Assembly: GCA_036262035.1 (NCBI GenBank)
Contig: DATAJS010000010.1
Coordinates: 1,160,915 to 1,224,914, forward strand
Length of the DNA stretch: 64,000 nt
Direction: 5' to 3'
DNA from: Burkholderiales bacterium
GTDB taxonomy: Bacteria > Pseudomonadota > Gammaproteobacteria > Burkholderiales > SG8-41
In this document: positions 24,592 through 33,419 of the stretch, one piece after another
Numbering within the stretch: position 1 is the stretch's first letter
How the letters are laid out: each line of letters starts with the position of its first letter
Translations under genes and position numbers: made by a program
The notes under the pieces: generated by a model
Databases searched by the model: none
Told to the model about the DNA's origin: nothing
Seen by the model: only the letters and a program-made list of their open reading frames with translations

Positions 24592-25386
24592 CTACGGCGC
24601 CAGCGTTACCGTCAGCGGCGCGTGGTCGCTCCACCGCAGTAAATCGAGGATCTCGGCGCCGCGCACGCGCGGCACGAGATCCTCGGACACCAGGATGTAA
24701 TCGACGCGCGCGGCGTCGAGCCGGCGCGAACGCTTGTTGAACCACGTATAGGCGCGCGCTTCCGGGTTGCGCTCGCGCCAGATGTCCACGAACCCCTCTT
24801 CGACGATGCGTGCGTTGAGCTCCGCCCTGGCGCCCGCGTGCGGCTCCTCGGTCCTCAGCCGCGGATACGTGTCCTGCTTGGTCCGCGACACGTTCCAGTC
24901 CCCCGCCATGATGACGCCGCCGTCGCGGCGCAGCTCGCGGCCGAGATCCATGATGCTGTTCTGCACGCGCCGCTTGAGCCGGTGGCGATCGCCTTCGATC
25001 CGGCCGTTCGCGTCGAAATACGGCCTGGACGTGCCGTTCACCGCGTAGACGTTGACCACCGCGAGGCCACGCTTGCGCACCACGACCACGCGGCCTTCGA
25101 GATCCCATTCGGGCACCAGGGCCTGCCAGCGCCCGCGCACGTAGGTGGCGACGCCGTACATGCGGCCGCCGCGAAACGTGACGTTACGCGCGTCGCGGGC
25201 GAGCGAGTGGTGGCAGCGATAACCCGGCAAGGCGCGCTCGAGCGCGGCGACGGCCTCGGCGTCTTTCGCCCGTATCCGAACCTCCTGCAGACAGAGCACC
25301 TCGGGCTCGCCGAGCGCCTCGGCGACCTGCGGCAGGACGGACAGGCGCGGCGGCGCGTTCTCGATGTTCCAGGCCGCTACTTTCAT
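24592..25386 (-). CDS. Endonuclease/exonuclease/phosphatase family protein (exonuclease III-like)
   Basis: 264 residues from the ATG at 25386, which gives the typical start MKVAAWNIENAPPRL and has AGGAGCG upstream. Catalytic blocks of the EEP fold are present: CLQEVRI (Glu), MYGVATYVRG, GDWNVSRTKQDT (Asp/Asn), and RVDYILVS with WSDHAPLTVTL (Asp-His). This matches exodeoxyribonuclease III-type enzymes for AP-site repair, although the family also contains phosphodiesterases. It is isolated, opposite to tctA. A longer in-frame start at 25458 exists, but the shorter one fits the family. Confidence 0.88.
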   Translation of the reverse strand: MKVAAWNIENAPPRLSVLPQVAEALGEPEVLCLQEVRIRAKDAEAVAALERALPGYRCHHSLARDARNVTFRGGRMYGVATYVRGRWQALVPEWDLEGRVVVVRKRGLAVVNVYAVNGTSRPYFDANGRIEGDRHRLKRRVQNSIMDLGRELRRDGGVIMAGDWNVSRTKQDTYPRLRTEEPHAGARAELNARIVEEGFVDIWRERNPEARAYTWFNKRSRRLDAARVDYILVSEDLVPRVRGAEILDLLRWSDHAPLTVTLAP

Positions 25387-25478
25387 GAGCAGGCGCTCCT
25401 TTGGTAACGTAGCTCTCCATCGGCCCGGCAATCTCCGGGCCCTCGATCGAAGCGTCACCGTTTCGGAGGGGAAACGCG

Positions 25479-26453
25479 ATGCGCTGTACGAGCGTCATGC
25501 TTGCGGCCGTGCTGGCTCTGGTGCCGGTCACCGCGTGGTGTCAGAGCGCCGGCCAGTTCCCTTCCAAGCCGGTGCGCTACGTGGTGCCTTTCGGCGCAGG
25601 CGCGGCGCCGGACATCGTCGGCCGGCTCGTCGCCGAAAAGCTCACGCGCACGTGGGGGCAGCAGGTGATCGTCGACAACCGCGTCGGCGTCGCCGGCGTG
25701 CTCGGCACCGCGTTCGTCGCGAAGTCCGCCCCCGACGGCTACAACCTCATCCAGTGCAACATCGCCTCCAGCGCGATCGCGGTGACGCTGTTCGCGAAGA
25801 TGCCGTACGACCAGGTGCGCGACCTGGCGCCGATCGCGCGCATCGGCATGACGCCGAACATCCTCACCGTGCATCCCTCGCTGCCGGTGAAGACGGTGAA
25901 GCAGCTCGTCGCCTACGCGAAAGGTCATCCGGGGCAGCTGAGCTATTCGTCGGGGCTGGTCGGCACCTCCCCGCAGCTCTCCATGGAGCTGGTCAAGCTG
26001 GTGACGAAGATCGACGTCGTCAACGTGCCCTACAAGAACTCCGCGCAGGGCGTGACCGACAACATGGCGGGGCTGGTGCCGATCGGCATGGTCAACGTGC
26101 CGTCGGCGGTCGCGCCGATACAGGCGGGGCGGCTGCGTCCGCTCGCCATCACCAGCGCGAGCCGCATATCGCAGCTCCCGGACGTGCCGACGATGCAGGA
26201 GTCGGGCATCCCCGGCTACGAAGTGAACTCGTGGTACGGCCTGTGCGCGCCCGCGGGGACGCCGGCGGCGCTGCTCGACCGGATGAACGCGGAGCTCAAC
26301 TCGATCCTGGCCATGCCCGACATCCGGCATCGTTTCGACGAGCTCGTCGTCATCGGCCCGCCGACCACGCGCGACGAATTCGACCGCTTCATCCGCGCCG
26401 AGATCGCGCGCTGGGCCAAAGTCATCAAGGACGCCGCCATACCGCTGCAATAA
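25479..26453 (+). CDS. Bug/TctC family substrate-binding protein (paralogue group I)
   Basis: 324 residues. Signal peptide LAAVLALVPVTAWCQ, then QFPSKPVRYVVPFGAGAAPDIVG. Group I hallmarks shared with the genes at 26511 and 43744 are the cysteine-bearing LIQCNIASSAIAV, TPNILTVHPS, SGLVGTSPQLSMELVKL and VPYKNSAQGVTDN. The 35 bases at its start are nearly the same as those before the 43744 gene, pointing to recent duplication. An unusual cysteine in the ligand-pocket segment may mark a distinct ligand class. Confidence 0.9.
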   Translation: MRCTSVMLAAVLALVPVTAWCQSAGQFPSKPVRYVVPFGAGAAPDIVGRLVAEKLTRTWGQQVIVDNRVGVAGVLGTAFVAKSAPDGYNLIQCNIASSAIAVTLFAKMPYDQVRDLAPIARIGMTPNILTVHPSLPVKTVKQLVAYAKGHPGQLSYSSGLVGTSPQLSMELVKLVTKIDVVNVPYKNSAQGVTDNMAGLVPIGMVNVPSAVAPIQAGRLRPLAITSASRISQLPDVPTMQESGIPGYEVNSWYGLCAPAGTPAALLDRMNAELNSILAMPDIRHRFDELVVIGPPTTRDEFDRFIRAEIARWAKVIKDAAIPLQ

Positions 26454-26455
26454 TT

Positions 26456-26496
26456 GGGGTCAGGTCCACATTTCCGCGAAATGTGGACCTGACCCC
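26456..26496. repeat. Palindromic repeat, family A (copy 1)
   Basis: GGGGTCAGGTCCACATTTC, a 3-base loop, and the exact complement: a 19-base perfect stem. It fills the 57-base gap between two tandem Bug genes. Copies at 29455-29506, 36905-36955 and a variant at 52812-52846. Confidence 0.9.
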
Positions 26497-26510
26497 CGGG
26501 GAGGACCGCC

Positions 26511-27476
26511 ATGCGCCGTGCCGCCGTCGCCATCCTTGCGTCCGCAGTCCTGCCGCACTCCGTTGCCGTTGCGCAGACTTTCCCGGTGAAACCGGTGCGT
26601 TACGTGGTGCCGTTCGGCGCGGGCACCTCGCCCGATATCGTCGGACGGCTCATCGCCGACAAGCTCTCGCGCATCTGGGGACAGCAGGTGATCGTCGACA
26701 ACCGCGTCGGCGCGGCCGGCACCATGGGCACCAACTTCGTCGCTAAATCGCCACCGGACGGGCACACGCTGATCCAGTGCAACATCGCGTCGAGCGCGAT
26801 CGCGGTGTCGCTGTTCGTCAAGATGCCGTACGACCAGCTTCGCGACGTCGCGGCGGTGACGCGCATCGGCACGACGCCCAACATCGTCACGACGCACCCG
26901 TCGACGCCGTTCAGGTCGATGAAGGACCTCATCGCCTACGCCAAACGAAATCCGGGCAAGCTCTCCTACACGTCAGGGCTGGTCGGTACTTCACCGCAGC
27001 TCTCGTTCGAGCTCGTCAAGCTGATCGCGAAGATCGACATCGTGAACATCCCCTACAAGAACGGCGCACAGGGGATCACCGATACGATCGGCGGGCAGGT
27101 GCCGATCAACATCTCGAACTTTCCGCAGAGCGTCGCACCGGTGCAGTCGGGGCGGCTGCGGCCGCTCGCGGTCACGACCGCGCAGCGCGCCGCGACCTTT
27201 CCCGAGGTGCCGACCATGCAGGAAGCGGGCTTGGCCGGCTACGAGGTGAGCTCGTGGCAGGGCGTGTGCGCGCCGGGCGGCACGCCGCCGGCCGTGCTGG
27301 AGAAGATCAACGCGGACGTCAACGGCGTGCTGCGCATGACCGACGTCCACGCGCGGCTCGAGGAGCTCATGATGGGCGGCCCGGAGACCACGCGCGAACA
27401 GTTCGACCAGTTCATCCGCGGCGAGATCTCGCGCTGGGCGCGGGTGATCAAGGAAGCGGGGATACCTCAGCAGTAG
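26511..27476 (+). CDS. Bug/TctC family substrate-binding protein (paralogue group I)
   Basis: 321 residues with signal peptide AILASAVLPHSVAVAQ. Very similar in order and wording to its left neighbour: TFPVKPVRYVVPFGAGTSPDIVG, LIQCNIASSAIAVSL, SYTSGLVGTSPQLSFELV and IPYKNGAQGITD. A GGGGAGGA Shine-Dalgarno sits directly next to the palindromic repeat. The tandem arrangement suggests duplication followed by ligand divergence. Confidence 0.9.
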   Translation: MRRAAVAILASAVLPHSVAVAQTFPVKPVRYVVPFGAGTSPDIVGRLIADKLSRIWGQQVIVDNRVGAAGTMGTNFVAKSPPDGHTLIQCNIASSAIAVSLFVKMPYDQLRDVAAVTRIGTTPNIVTTHPSTPFRSMKDLIAYAKRNPGKLSYTSGLVGTSPQLSFELVKLIAKIDIVNIPYKNGAQGITDTIGGQVPINISNFPQSVAPVQSGRLRPLAVTTAQRAATFPEVPTMQEAGLAGYEVSSWQGVCAPGGTPPAVLEKINADVNGVLRMTDVHARLEELMMGGPETTREQFDQFIRGEISRWARVIKEAGIPQQ

Positions 27477-27578
27477 CCGCCGCACCGACGGCCACCTCAG
27501 CGCAGAGCAACGACGTGCGTGCGAACCCAATCCAACTACAGCTCGAGAACCTCAGCCAGCGAAAGGTATCGCACCTAG

Positions 27579-27773
27579 CTAGGCGAGACGGCGGTGCAGC
27601 TCGCGGTTTTTGTCCAGCAATCTCGAAGCGATTTGTTCGAAATCCTCTCCCGGCTGCGTGACCAGGTCGCGAACTGCCGCTTCGGCGAGGTCGCTGACGG
27701 AAACGTTCAAGCGAGCGGCGATGTCAGCGAGCTGCGCCTCGAGATTGGTGGGCACGTCCAGAGTGATCTTCAT
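27579..27773 (-). CDS. Small ribbon-helix-helix-like DNA-binding protein
   Basis: 64 residues. MKITLDVPTNLEAQLADIAARLNVSVSDLAEAAVRDL fits the beta-helix-helix plan of CopG/Arc-type repressors, followed by a charged helix (FEQIASRLLDKNRELHRRL). Such proteins are often antitoxins, but no toxin gene adjoins it: the left neighbour ends 100 bases away and the next small gene is an outer lipoprotein. It may be a solitary regulator or the survivor of a toxin-antitoxin pair. Confidence 0.6.
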   Translation of the reverse strand: MKITLDVPTNLEAQLADIAARLNVSVSDLAEAAVRDLVTQPGEDFEQIASRLLDKNRELHRRLA

Positions 27774-27836
27774 GGATGCACTTTACCACCGGACTGCACA
27801 CCAAAGCTTTCGAGACGCACGCCCCAAATCTGCCGG

Positions 27837-28037
27837 TCAGTAATACCGCGCATCCCCCGGCCGGCGATCGTAGCGGTTCGGCACGCCGTCGCGATCGCGG
27901 TCGCGATAGCCGTAGCCGTTGCCACGATAGCCGGAGTCGCGATAGCCGTAATCGTGGCGCGGTCCGTCGACAGGGTAGGCGACGCATCCCGACAGCACGG
28001 CGGCGCCGAGTGCGAGCGCTGCAAGCAGCTTTTTCAT
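27837..28037 (-). CDS. Small Tyr/Arg/Asp/Gly-rich lipoprotein
   Basis: 66 residues: a signal peptide with lipobox (AAVLSGC, Cys18), then a tail of repeated YRD/YG words (HDYGYRDSGYRGNGYGYRD) that ends DRDGVPNRYDRRPGDARYY. The DRDGVPNRYD part resembles the calcium-binding loop of thrombospondin-type-3-like repeats (DxDGxxD). It is probably an envelope-attached peptide of unknown role. AGGAG-like sequence (AAGGAGTC) upstream of the ATG supports the start. Confidence 0.6.
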   Translation of the reverse strand: MKKLLAALALGAAVLSGCVAYPVDGPRHDYGYRDSGYRGNGYGYRDRDRDGVPNRYDRRPGDARYY

Positions 28038-28119
28038 GACGACTCCTTCGTATGTGTCTTACGCGATATTCAACGCGCAGCCGCCGCCGGAGTCGTCAGG
28101 TCTTACAAACTGTTACCTC

Positions 28120-28163
28120 CGGGTCAGAGTCAGATTCGGGAACAATAATGTGACTCTGACCCC
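28120..28163. repeat. Palindromic repeat, family F (GGGTCAGAGTCA...TGACTCTGACCC)
   Basis: Arms GGGTCAGAGTCA and TGACTCTGACCC flank CGGGAACAATAATG. The half-element ACAATAATGTGACTCTGACCC recurs at 37178-37199. Elements of this wording are common near REP-associated transposase genes in proteobacteria; none is seen here. Confidence 0.8.
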
Positions 28164-28166
28164 GAT

Positions 28167-29120
28167 TTAGTAGCCGCGGGCGCGGTCGACCAGCGCGGTC
28201 ATCGGCTCGCCCGCGAGATAGCGCCTGGCGTTCTCCGCGAAGATGTCCGCGACGGCCGCGCTGCGCCCGGGGTGGCCGCCGCCGATGTGCGGCAACACGA
28301 GGATGCCTTCGGTCTGCCAGAAGGGATCCGACGCGGGGAGCGGCTCTTGGCGAAACACGTCGAGCACCGCGCCCGCGATCGTCTTCGCTTTCACCGCCGC
28401 GATGAGATCCTCGTCGTGAATCACCGCGCCGCGCGCGAAGTTGATCAGGTAGGCGGTGGGCTTCATGCGCTTCAATCGCGCGGCGTTGATGAAGCGGTCG
28501 GTGTCGGGCGTCGCAGGCAGCAATACGACGACGTAGTCCGACGCTGCGAGCACTTCGTCGGTCTCCGCCGAGCCGTAGACCTTGTCGACGTGAGCGACCG
28601 GAGAGGCCGTGCGCCTGGTGCCGATGACGCGCATGTCGAGCCCCGCCGCCTTGCGCGCGAGCTCCTGCCCGACCGCGCCGAGGCCGAGTATGCCGAGCGT
28701 CTTGCCCGCGAGCGTGCCGCAGGTGCGGCGCGTCCAGCGGCTCTCGCGCTGGTCCAGCACGATCGGCATGAACGGCTTGGTGAGGTGGAAGAGCGCGCCG
28801 AGGATGTTCTCGGGCATCGACAGGCGGTGGGAGCCGCGCGCGCAGGTGAGGGTCACGCTGTCCGGCAGGTCGGGGCTCTCGAGCCACGACTCGACACCGG
28901 CGGTCATCGTCTGCACCCAGCGCAGGCGAGAGGCCTGTTTGAGAGCGCCGTCGGGCTCCCAGCCGACGAGGATCTCGGCGCGCCCGGCGAGGTCGTCCGG
29001 CAGCGCCTGGTCGCGCTTGAAGCTATGGATCTCCAGCCGGTCGAGCACCCCTTTGCGCTCGAGCGCCTGCTCGAAGGTGGGCGACTCGTTCAGCCACAGC
29101 ACACAGACCGGTTTGCTCAT
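28167..29120 (-). CDS. D-2-hydroxyacid dehydrogenase family protein
   Basis: 317 residues, full length. The NAD-binding domain has GILGLGAVGQELARKAAGLDM (GxGxxG). Catalytic positions are visible: Arg in INFARGAVIHDEDL, Glu in VFRQEPLP and His in VLPHIGGGH. The enzyme interconverts 2-oxo and D-2-hydroxy acids with NAD(P)H in the cytoplasm. This short-loop type resembles glyoxylate/hydroxypyruvate reductases (GhrA). The neighbouring ThDP and Bug genes handle oxo or carboxylic acids, so a role in that metabolism is likely. Confidence 0.88.
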   Translation of the reverse strand: MSKPVCVLWLNESPTFEQALERKGVLDRLEIHSFKRDQALPDDLAGRAEILVGWEPDGALKQASRLRWVQTMTAGVESWLESPDLPDSVTLTCARGSHRLSMPENILGALFHLTKPFMPIVLDQRESRWTRRTCGTLAGKTLGILGLGAVGQELARKAAGLDMRVIGTRRTASPVAHVDKVYGSAETDEVLAASDYVVVLLPATPDTDRFINAARLKRMKPTAYLINFARGAVIHDEDLIAAVKAKTIAGAVLDVFRQEPLPASDPFWQTEGILVLPHIGGGHPGRSAAVADIFAENARRYLAGEPMTALVDRARGY

Positions 29121-29166
29121 CGACGGGCTCCTCCTCGTGAAGAGCCCGATCGTATCGCAACCGGCG

Positions 29167-29436
29167 TTATTTCTTCTTGGCGCTCTTTCTGGGCGCGGCC
29201 GCCTTGCGGACCGCCCTGGTTTTCTTCTTCGCCGGGCCCTTCTTCTTCGCCGCGCTCTTCTTCTTCGCGGCGGCCTTCCTCTTTGCCGCCGTCTCGGCCT
29301 TCGAGACGCGCTTCACGTCCTGTCCGTGCGCGCGTTTGTAGGTCTGAATGTCTTCGAACTCACCTTTTCTGCTGCGCTCGGCGTACAGCTTGGAATTACT
29401 CCGGCTGCGATGCGTCGTGCGTTTTTTGGCTGCCAT
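29167..29436 (-). CDS. Lysine/alanine-rich histone H1-like basic protein
   Basis: 89 residues from the ATG at 29436. The N-terminal 45 residues (TTHRSRSNSKLYAERSRKGEFEDIQTYKRAHGQDVKRV) form a compact charged motif. The rest is AAKRKAAAKKKSAAKKK-type repeats like the tail of bacterial H1-like (AlgP, HC2) proteins. This suggests non-specific DNA binding or nucleoid compaction. A longer in-frame start at 29514 exists, but that stretch is the palindromic repeat and is rejected. Confidence 0.65.
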   Translation of the reverse strand: MAAKKRTTHRSRSNSKLYAERSRKGEFEDIQTYKRAHGQDVKRVSKAETAAKRKAAAKKKSAAKKKGPAKKKTRAVRKAAAPRKSAKKK

Positions 29437-29454
29437 CGTTAGTCCTTTGCGTCC

Positions 29455-29506
29455 AATTGGGGTCAGGTCCACATTCTCAATCAAGAATGTGGACCTGACC
29501 CCAATT
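29455..29506. repeat. Palindromic repeat, family A (copy 2)
   Basis: AATTGGGGTCAGGTCCACATTCT and its complement around a short loop, a 23-base stem. It lies between two genes on the minus strand and may stop or stabilise transcripts. Confidence 0.9.
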
Positions 29507-29517
29507 AGTTGCAAACG

Positions 29518-30567
29518 TTATGCCAATGGCAGATGAACGCGCCGTCCTTCGCGGCTCGACGTGTGTACCGCTTCGGTGAACTCCATGTAATGCACCGCGT
29601 CCGCGAACGACGTGCGGCGCACCTGCTCCTGGCCGCGGATCGCCGACACGAACTCTTCTTCGACGCGCCACTTGTAGCTCTTGTCCGCGGGGACTTCGAT
29701 GATCGACATCGCCTTGTCGCCGCGCTTGCCGCCCGAGAGCACGAGGTTGTCGCGGCCGCGCTGCTCGAGCCGCAGCGTGCCTTCGCTGCCGTACAGCCAC
29801 ACCTCGGGTCCCGGCATGAAGCCCGCGACCGAGCTCCAGTGCATGCGCGCGATCGCGCCGTTGGCGTAGTCGGCGAGCACTTCGACGTGGTCCGGAACGG
29901 TGACCGCGCGGCGCTCGCCGCTATCCTTGTCCATGCGGTACGGCACCGCGAGGCGCGTGCGCGCCGTCACCGCCACCGCGTGACCCAGCCAGCGCGAGAT
30001 CGACTCGTACCAGATGCCCATCGACATGATGTTCATGCCCGAGAACTCGCGGTCCATGCGCCAGTGCATCGGCGCGTCGCGGTTGACGAACCCCGCCGGC
30101 ACCTTGAGATCGACCGACTGGAGCTCGCCGATGTAGCCGTCGGCGAGCAGGTGCATGACCATCGGATCCGCGGCGAAGGTCGGCGGGCCCGGCACGACCT
30201 GCGTCACGAGGTTGGGCTTCGCGCGCGAGGCGGCGAGCATCTGCCGCGCCTCGGTCGAGTTCATCCCGATCCGCGCCTCGGTCAGCACGTGCTTGCCGGC
30301 GTCGAGCGCGGCGAGCGTGATCGGGCAGTGCATGTAAGGCCACGTGCCGATCACCACCGCGTCGATCGCCGGATCGTTGACGAGCTCCTGCCAGCGGTCG
30401 TGCACGCGCGGGATGCCGAACTCCTGCGCGACCTTTTCCGACGAGGCGCGCGAGCGGTTCGAGACCGATACGATCTCGACGCCCGGGATCTTCTTGAGCT
30501 TGGGGATATGGTGCAGCTTGGTGTTGCCGCCTGCGCCGACGACGCCGACGCGTAAGGTTTCGCTCAT
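29518..30567 (-). CDS. Gfo/Idh/MocA family oxidoreductase
   Basis: 349 residues from the ATG at 30567. Rossmann start RVGVVGAGGNTKLHHIPKL, then the DAVVIGTWPYMHCPITLAALDAGKHV block. In place of the usual EKP motif with its catalytic lysine it reads TEARIGMN, so the standard catalytic Lys is missing. Another residue may take over, or the enzyme may be a non-classical or inactive dehydrogenase. The C-terminal beta-sheet domain is intact (PEVWLYGSEGTLRL). It lies 20 bases downstream of a ThDP-enzyme gene on the same strand and is likely co-transcribed. Confidence 0.82.
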   Translation of the reverse strand: MSETLRVGVVGAGGNTKLHHIPKLKKIPGVEIVSVSNRSRASSEKVAQEFGIPRVHDRWQELVNDPAIDAVVIGTWPYMHCPITLAALDAGKHVLTEARIGMNSTEARQMLAASRAKPNLVTQVVPGPPTFAADPMVMHLLADGYIGELQSVDLKVPAGFVNRDAPMHWRMDREFSGMNIMSMGIWYESISRWLGHAVAVTARTRLAVPYRMDKDSGERRAVTVPDHVEVLADYANGAIARMHWSSVAGFMPGPEVWLYGSEGTLRLEQRGRDNLVLSGGKRGDKAMSIIEVPADKSYKWRVEEEFVSAIRGQEQVRRTSFADAVHYMEFTEAVHTSSREGRRVHLPLA

Positions 30568-30587
30568 CTTCCTTCCTCTGGTGGTGG

Positions 30588-32231
30588 TCAGGCCGCGCCG
30601 CGGCGGTGCGAGAACGCGGTCTCCGCGCTCGTGATCATTTCCAGCAAGGCCGCGCGGCCGTTCTCGTTCTGCTCGCGCGCACGGAGTATGGCATTGCCGA
30701 CTTCGGCCGGATTGTCGACGCGCTCGCTCCAGCCGCCGAGGTCTTTGGCGATGTTGGCGTAGCTGCCGCCGAGGTCGCGCGTCTTGTATTTCTCGTGCGA
30801 GTACTGCATCGCGTGGGTCTCGATCGCCATCGTGTTGTTGTTGAGCACGATCGTGGTCGAGGGGATGCCCGAGCGCGCGGCGGTCTCGAAATCGAGCCCG
30901 GTCATGCCGAACGCGGCATCGCCCATGAAGTTCACGCAGAACTTGTCGGGCGCGCCGACCTTGGCGCCGATCGCGAGCCCGAGGCCGGTGCCGAGCTGGT
31001 GCGACTTGCCCCAGCCCAGATAGCCTCGCGGCCTCGAAGCGACGTAGAACGGCAGGAGCTGGTCGCGCGGGCTGCCCGAGTCGTGCGTGACGATCGCATC
31101 CTCCGACGGGATCACGCGCATGAACTCCGACATGACGAAATACGGGCAGAGCGGCTTCTCGGTCGAGCGCAGCTTCGCTTCCCAGCGGCCGAGCCATTCG
31201 TTGCGCAGCTTCTGGATCGTCTGCCGCGTCTCGGTCCTGCGCGGCTTGCCGCCGAGGCGCTCTTTCGCCGCTTCGGCGAGCTGCGCCAGCACGAGCTTCG
31301 CGTCGCCCAGTATCGGGATCTGCGTCTCGTTGATCTTGTTCAGATCGCGGGCGTCGTTCGTCGCGTGGACGATTTTCTTGCCGGGCGGTAGCACCGGCGT
31401 CGTGATGTTGTGCTTGGTGAGCGAGGTGCCGATCGCGAGGATGACGTCGCTGTCGTGCAGGTAGTGCCGGCCCTGTCCGGTGTAGACGATGCCGCCCGAG
31501 CCCAGCGCGAGCGCGTGGTCCTCCGGGAAACCGCTCTTGCCGTCGGTCGTCGTCATCACCGGCACGTCGAGGAGCTCGGCGAGCGCGACGAGCTCGGCGG
31601 TCGCTTCGGCGTAGAGCACGCCCTGGCCGGCGATGATCATGGGGCTGCGTGCTTCGAGGATCAGCTTCACCGCGTCGTCGATGTCGCGCGCGTCGCCGGC
31701 GGAGCGCGCCGCGCGGATCGGCGTGTAATCGACGGCGCCTTCGAAGTCCGCGGTCATGAGGTCCGCCGGCACTTCGACCATCACCGGACCCGGCCGGCCG
31801 TTCTTCAGCGCGTTGAACGCGCGCCGCATCGCCGCGACGACGTGCTCGGCGCGCGCGACCGGCTCGACCTGCTTCACCACCGATGCGTAGGTGCGCGTCG
31901 AATTAAAGAGCGGGAACGTCTGCGCGGTCTCCTGCGGATGCCCGAGCGGCAGCAGCAGCACCGGAGACGAATCCGAATACGCCGACGCGATGCCGGCGAA
32001 CGCGTTCTCCGCCCCGGGGCCGTACTGCATCGCGAAGACGCCGGCGGGCTTGCCGTTCGCGACGCGCGTGCAGCCGTCGGCCATGTGCACCCCGACGCGC
32101 TCCTGCCGGCAGATGACGGGCCGTATGCCCGCCGCTGCCGCGGACTCGATGATCGGCGTGGTGGGAAAGCAGAACATCGTCGAGATGCCTTCGCGCTTCA
32201 GGATCTCGGTGATCGCATCCATCACTTTCAT
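30588..32231 (-). CDS. ThDP-dependent enzyme (acetolactate synthase-like)
   Basis: 547 residues from the ATG at 32231 (MKVMDAITEIL). The activating glutamate lies in ICRQERVGVHMADG. The central domain has SPMIIAGQGVLYAEATAEL. The C-terminal motif is GDAAFGMTGLDFET with NNNT about 26 residues on (IVLNNNTM). The reaction is a decarboxylation or carboligation of a 2-oxo acid. It is the middle gene of a probable operon: a Bug receptor upstream and a Gfo/Idh/MocA oxidoreductase downstream, which fits uptake, cleavage and reduction of one compound. Confidence 0.88.
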   Translation of the reverse strand: MKVMDAITEILKREGISTMFCFPTTPIIESAAAAGIRPVICRQERVGVHMADGCTRVANGKPAGVFAMQYGPGAENAFAGIASAYSDSSPVLLLPLGHPQETAQTFPLFNSTRTYASVVKQVEPVARAEHVVAAMRRAFNALKNGRPGPVMVEVPADLMTADFEGAVDYTPIRAARSAGDARDIDDAVKLILEARSPMIIAGQGVLYAEATAELVALAELLDVPVMTTTDGKSGFPEDHALALGSGGIVYTGQGRHYLHDSDVILAIGTSLTKHNITTPVLPPGKKIVHATNDARDLNKINETQIPILGDAKLVLAQLAEAAKERLGGKPRRTETRQTIQKLRNEWLGRWEAKLRSTEKPLCPYFVMSEFMRVIPSEDAIVTHDSGSPRDQLLPFYVASRPRGYLGWGKSHQLGTGLGLAIGAKVGAPDKFCVNFMGDAAFGMTGLDFETAARSGIPSTTIVLNNNTMAIETHAMQYSHEKYKTRDLGGSYANIAKDLGGWSERVDNPAEVGNAILRAREQNENGRAALLEMITSAETAFSHRRGAA

Positions 32232-32315
32232 GGTCGTCCTCCCTTGGGCGAGTGGAGCTGTTTTCGATGCGCCGGCAGCCTTATGTTCGCCTGCTTCAGC
32301 GCATCGCGCCACCCG

Positions 32316-33278
32316 TCATTGGGTTTCGATCCCGAGGTCCTTGACGATCTTGCCCCAGAACGCGTTCTGCTCGCGCATGAAACCCTCGAACTCCTTGGGC
32401 GAGGCGCTGGTGAGCTGGACCGCGCTCACCTTGGCGTAGCGCTCGGCGGTCCACGGGTCGTGCACGACCTTGGTGACCGTCCTGAAGAGCCTGTCGACGA
32501 TCGCCTGGGGCGTGCCTTTCGGCACGTAGATCCCCTGCCAGGACCCCAGGTTGAGCTCGGGATAACCCGACTCGATCATCGTCGGCACGTCGGGCAGGGC
32601 GGCGACGCGCTGCTTCGCGACCACCGCCAGCACCTTGATCTTGCCGGTCTTGGCGTGCGGCACCAGCGACGCGGTGGTGACCATGGTCGCCGCGACCTCG
32701 CCCGACATCGTCGCGATCGTCGCGGCGCCGGCGCCGCCCTTGTACGCGACGTGGAGCATCTTGATGCCGGCCTTGCTCATGAAGAACTCCAGAGCCATGC
32801 GCTGCGCGCTGCCGAAACCCGCGGAGCCGTAGCTCAGCTTGCCCGCGTTCGCCTTGGCGTACGCGATGAACTCCTTCAGGTTGTTCGGCGGCAGGCCGCC
32901 GTGGATGCCGAGCGCGCCCGGCACGTCGACCACGAGCGTGATCGGGATGAAGTGGCTCGGCCGGATCGGGAACTTGGGGAACATGCTCGGGTTGATGCCC
33001 ATGGCGCTGACGTTCCCGAGCAGGAAGGTGTAGCCGTCGGGCGTCGCGTGCGCGGCGGTCTCGACGCCGATGTTGCCGGAGGCGCCGGCGCGGTTGTCCA
33101 CGACGACCTGCTGCCCGAATTCTTCCGCGAGCTTGGGCTGGAGGATGCGGCCGATGAAATCGGAGGCGCCGCCGGGCGCGAACGGCACGATCATGCGCAC
33201 CGGGCGCGACGGATACTCCTGGGCGGCAGCCGTGGCGGCAACGAGAAACAGGAAGGTGAACAGAGCACGCTTGACCAT
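32316..33278 (-). CDS. Bug/TctC family substrate-binding protein
   Basis: 320 residues from the ATG at 33278 with AGGAGATTCC upstream. Signal peptide LFTFLFLVAATAAAQ, then EYPSRPVRMIVPFAPGGASDFIG, DNRAGASGN, TPDGYTFLL and VAYKGGAGAATI. First gene of the probable operon with the ThDP enzyme and the oxidoreductase, 84 bases before the former. Confidence 0.9.
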   Translation of the reverse strand: MVKRALFTFLFLVAATAAAQEYPSRPVRMIVPFAPGGASDFIGRILQPKLAEEFGQQVVVDNRAGASGNIGVETAAHATPDGYTFLLGNVSAMGINPSMFPKFPIRPSHFIPITLVVDVPGALGIHGGLPPNNLKEFIAYAKANAGKLSYGSAGFGSAQRMALEFFMSKAGIKMLHVAYKGGAGAATIATMSGEVAATMVTTASLVPHAKTGKIKVLAVVAKQRVAALPDVPTMIESGYPELNLGSWQGIYVPKGTPQAIVDRLFRTVTKVVHDPWTAERYAKVSAVQLTSASPKEFEGFMREQNAFWGKIVKDLGIETQ

Positions 33279-33419
33279 GGAATCTCCTCGGAAGAACTTC
33301 CTTAGGCGGCGGCTTGTTTTAGTTTCGACTCTAATCCGTGCCACGGCCGCGGACAAGACCGCCGGGCGGGTATACGCTTTGCGGGCTGCGCGCATCGCAC
33401 ACCCCGTGCACTCTCACCG

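Noticed and set aside
26456-26496. Palindromes of family A considered as part of a CRISPR array
   Set aside because: Copies are single, kilobases apart, with no regular spacers and no cas genes.
27579-27773. Toxin-antitoxin pair with the ribbon-helix-helix protein
   Set aside because: No small toxin-like gene adjoins it. The next gene is a lipoprotein with a clear lipobox.
29437-29514. Longer N-terminus of the basic histone-like protein
   Set aside because: The added codons are the family A palindrome; the ATG at 29436 gives the natural start.
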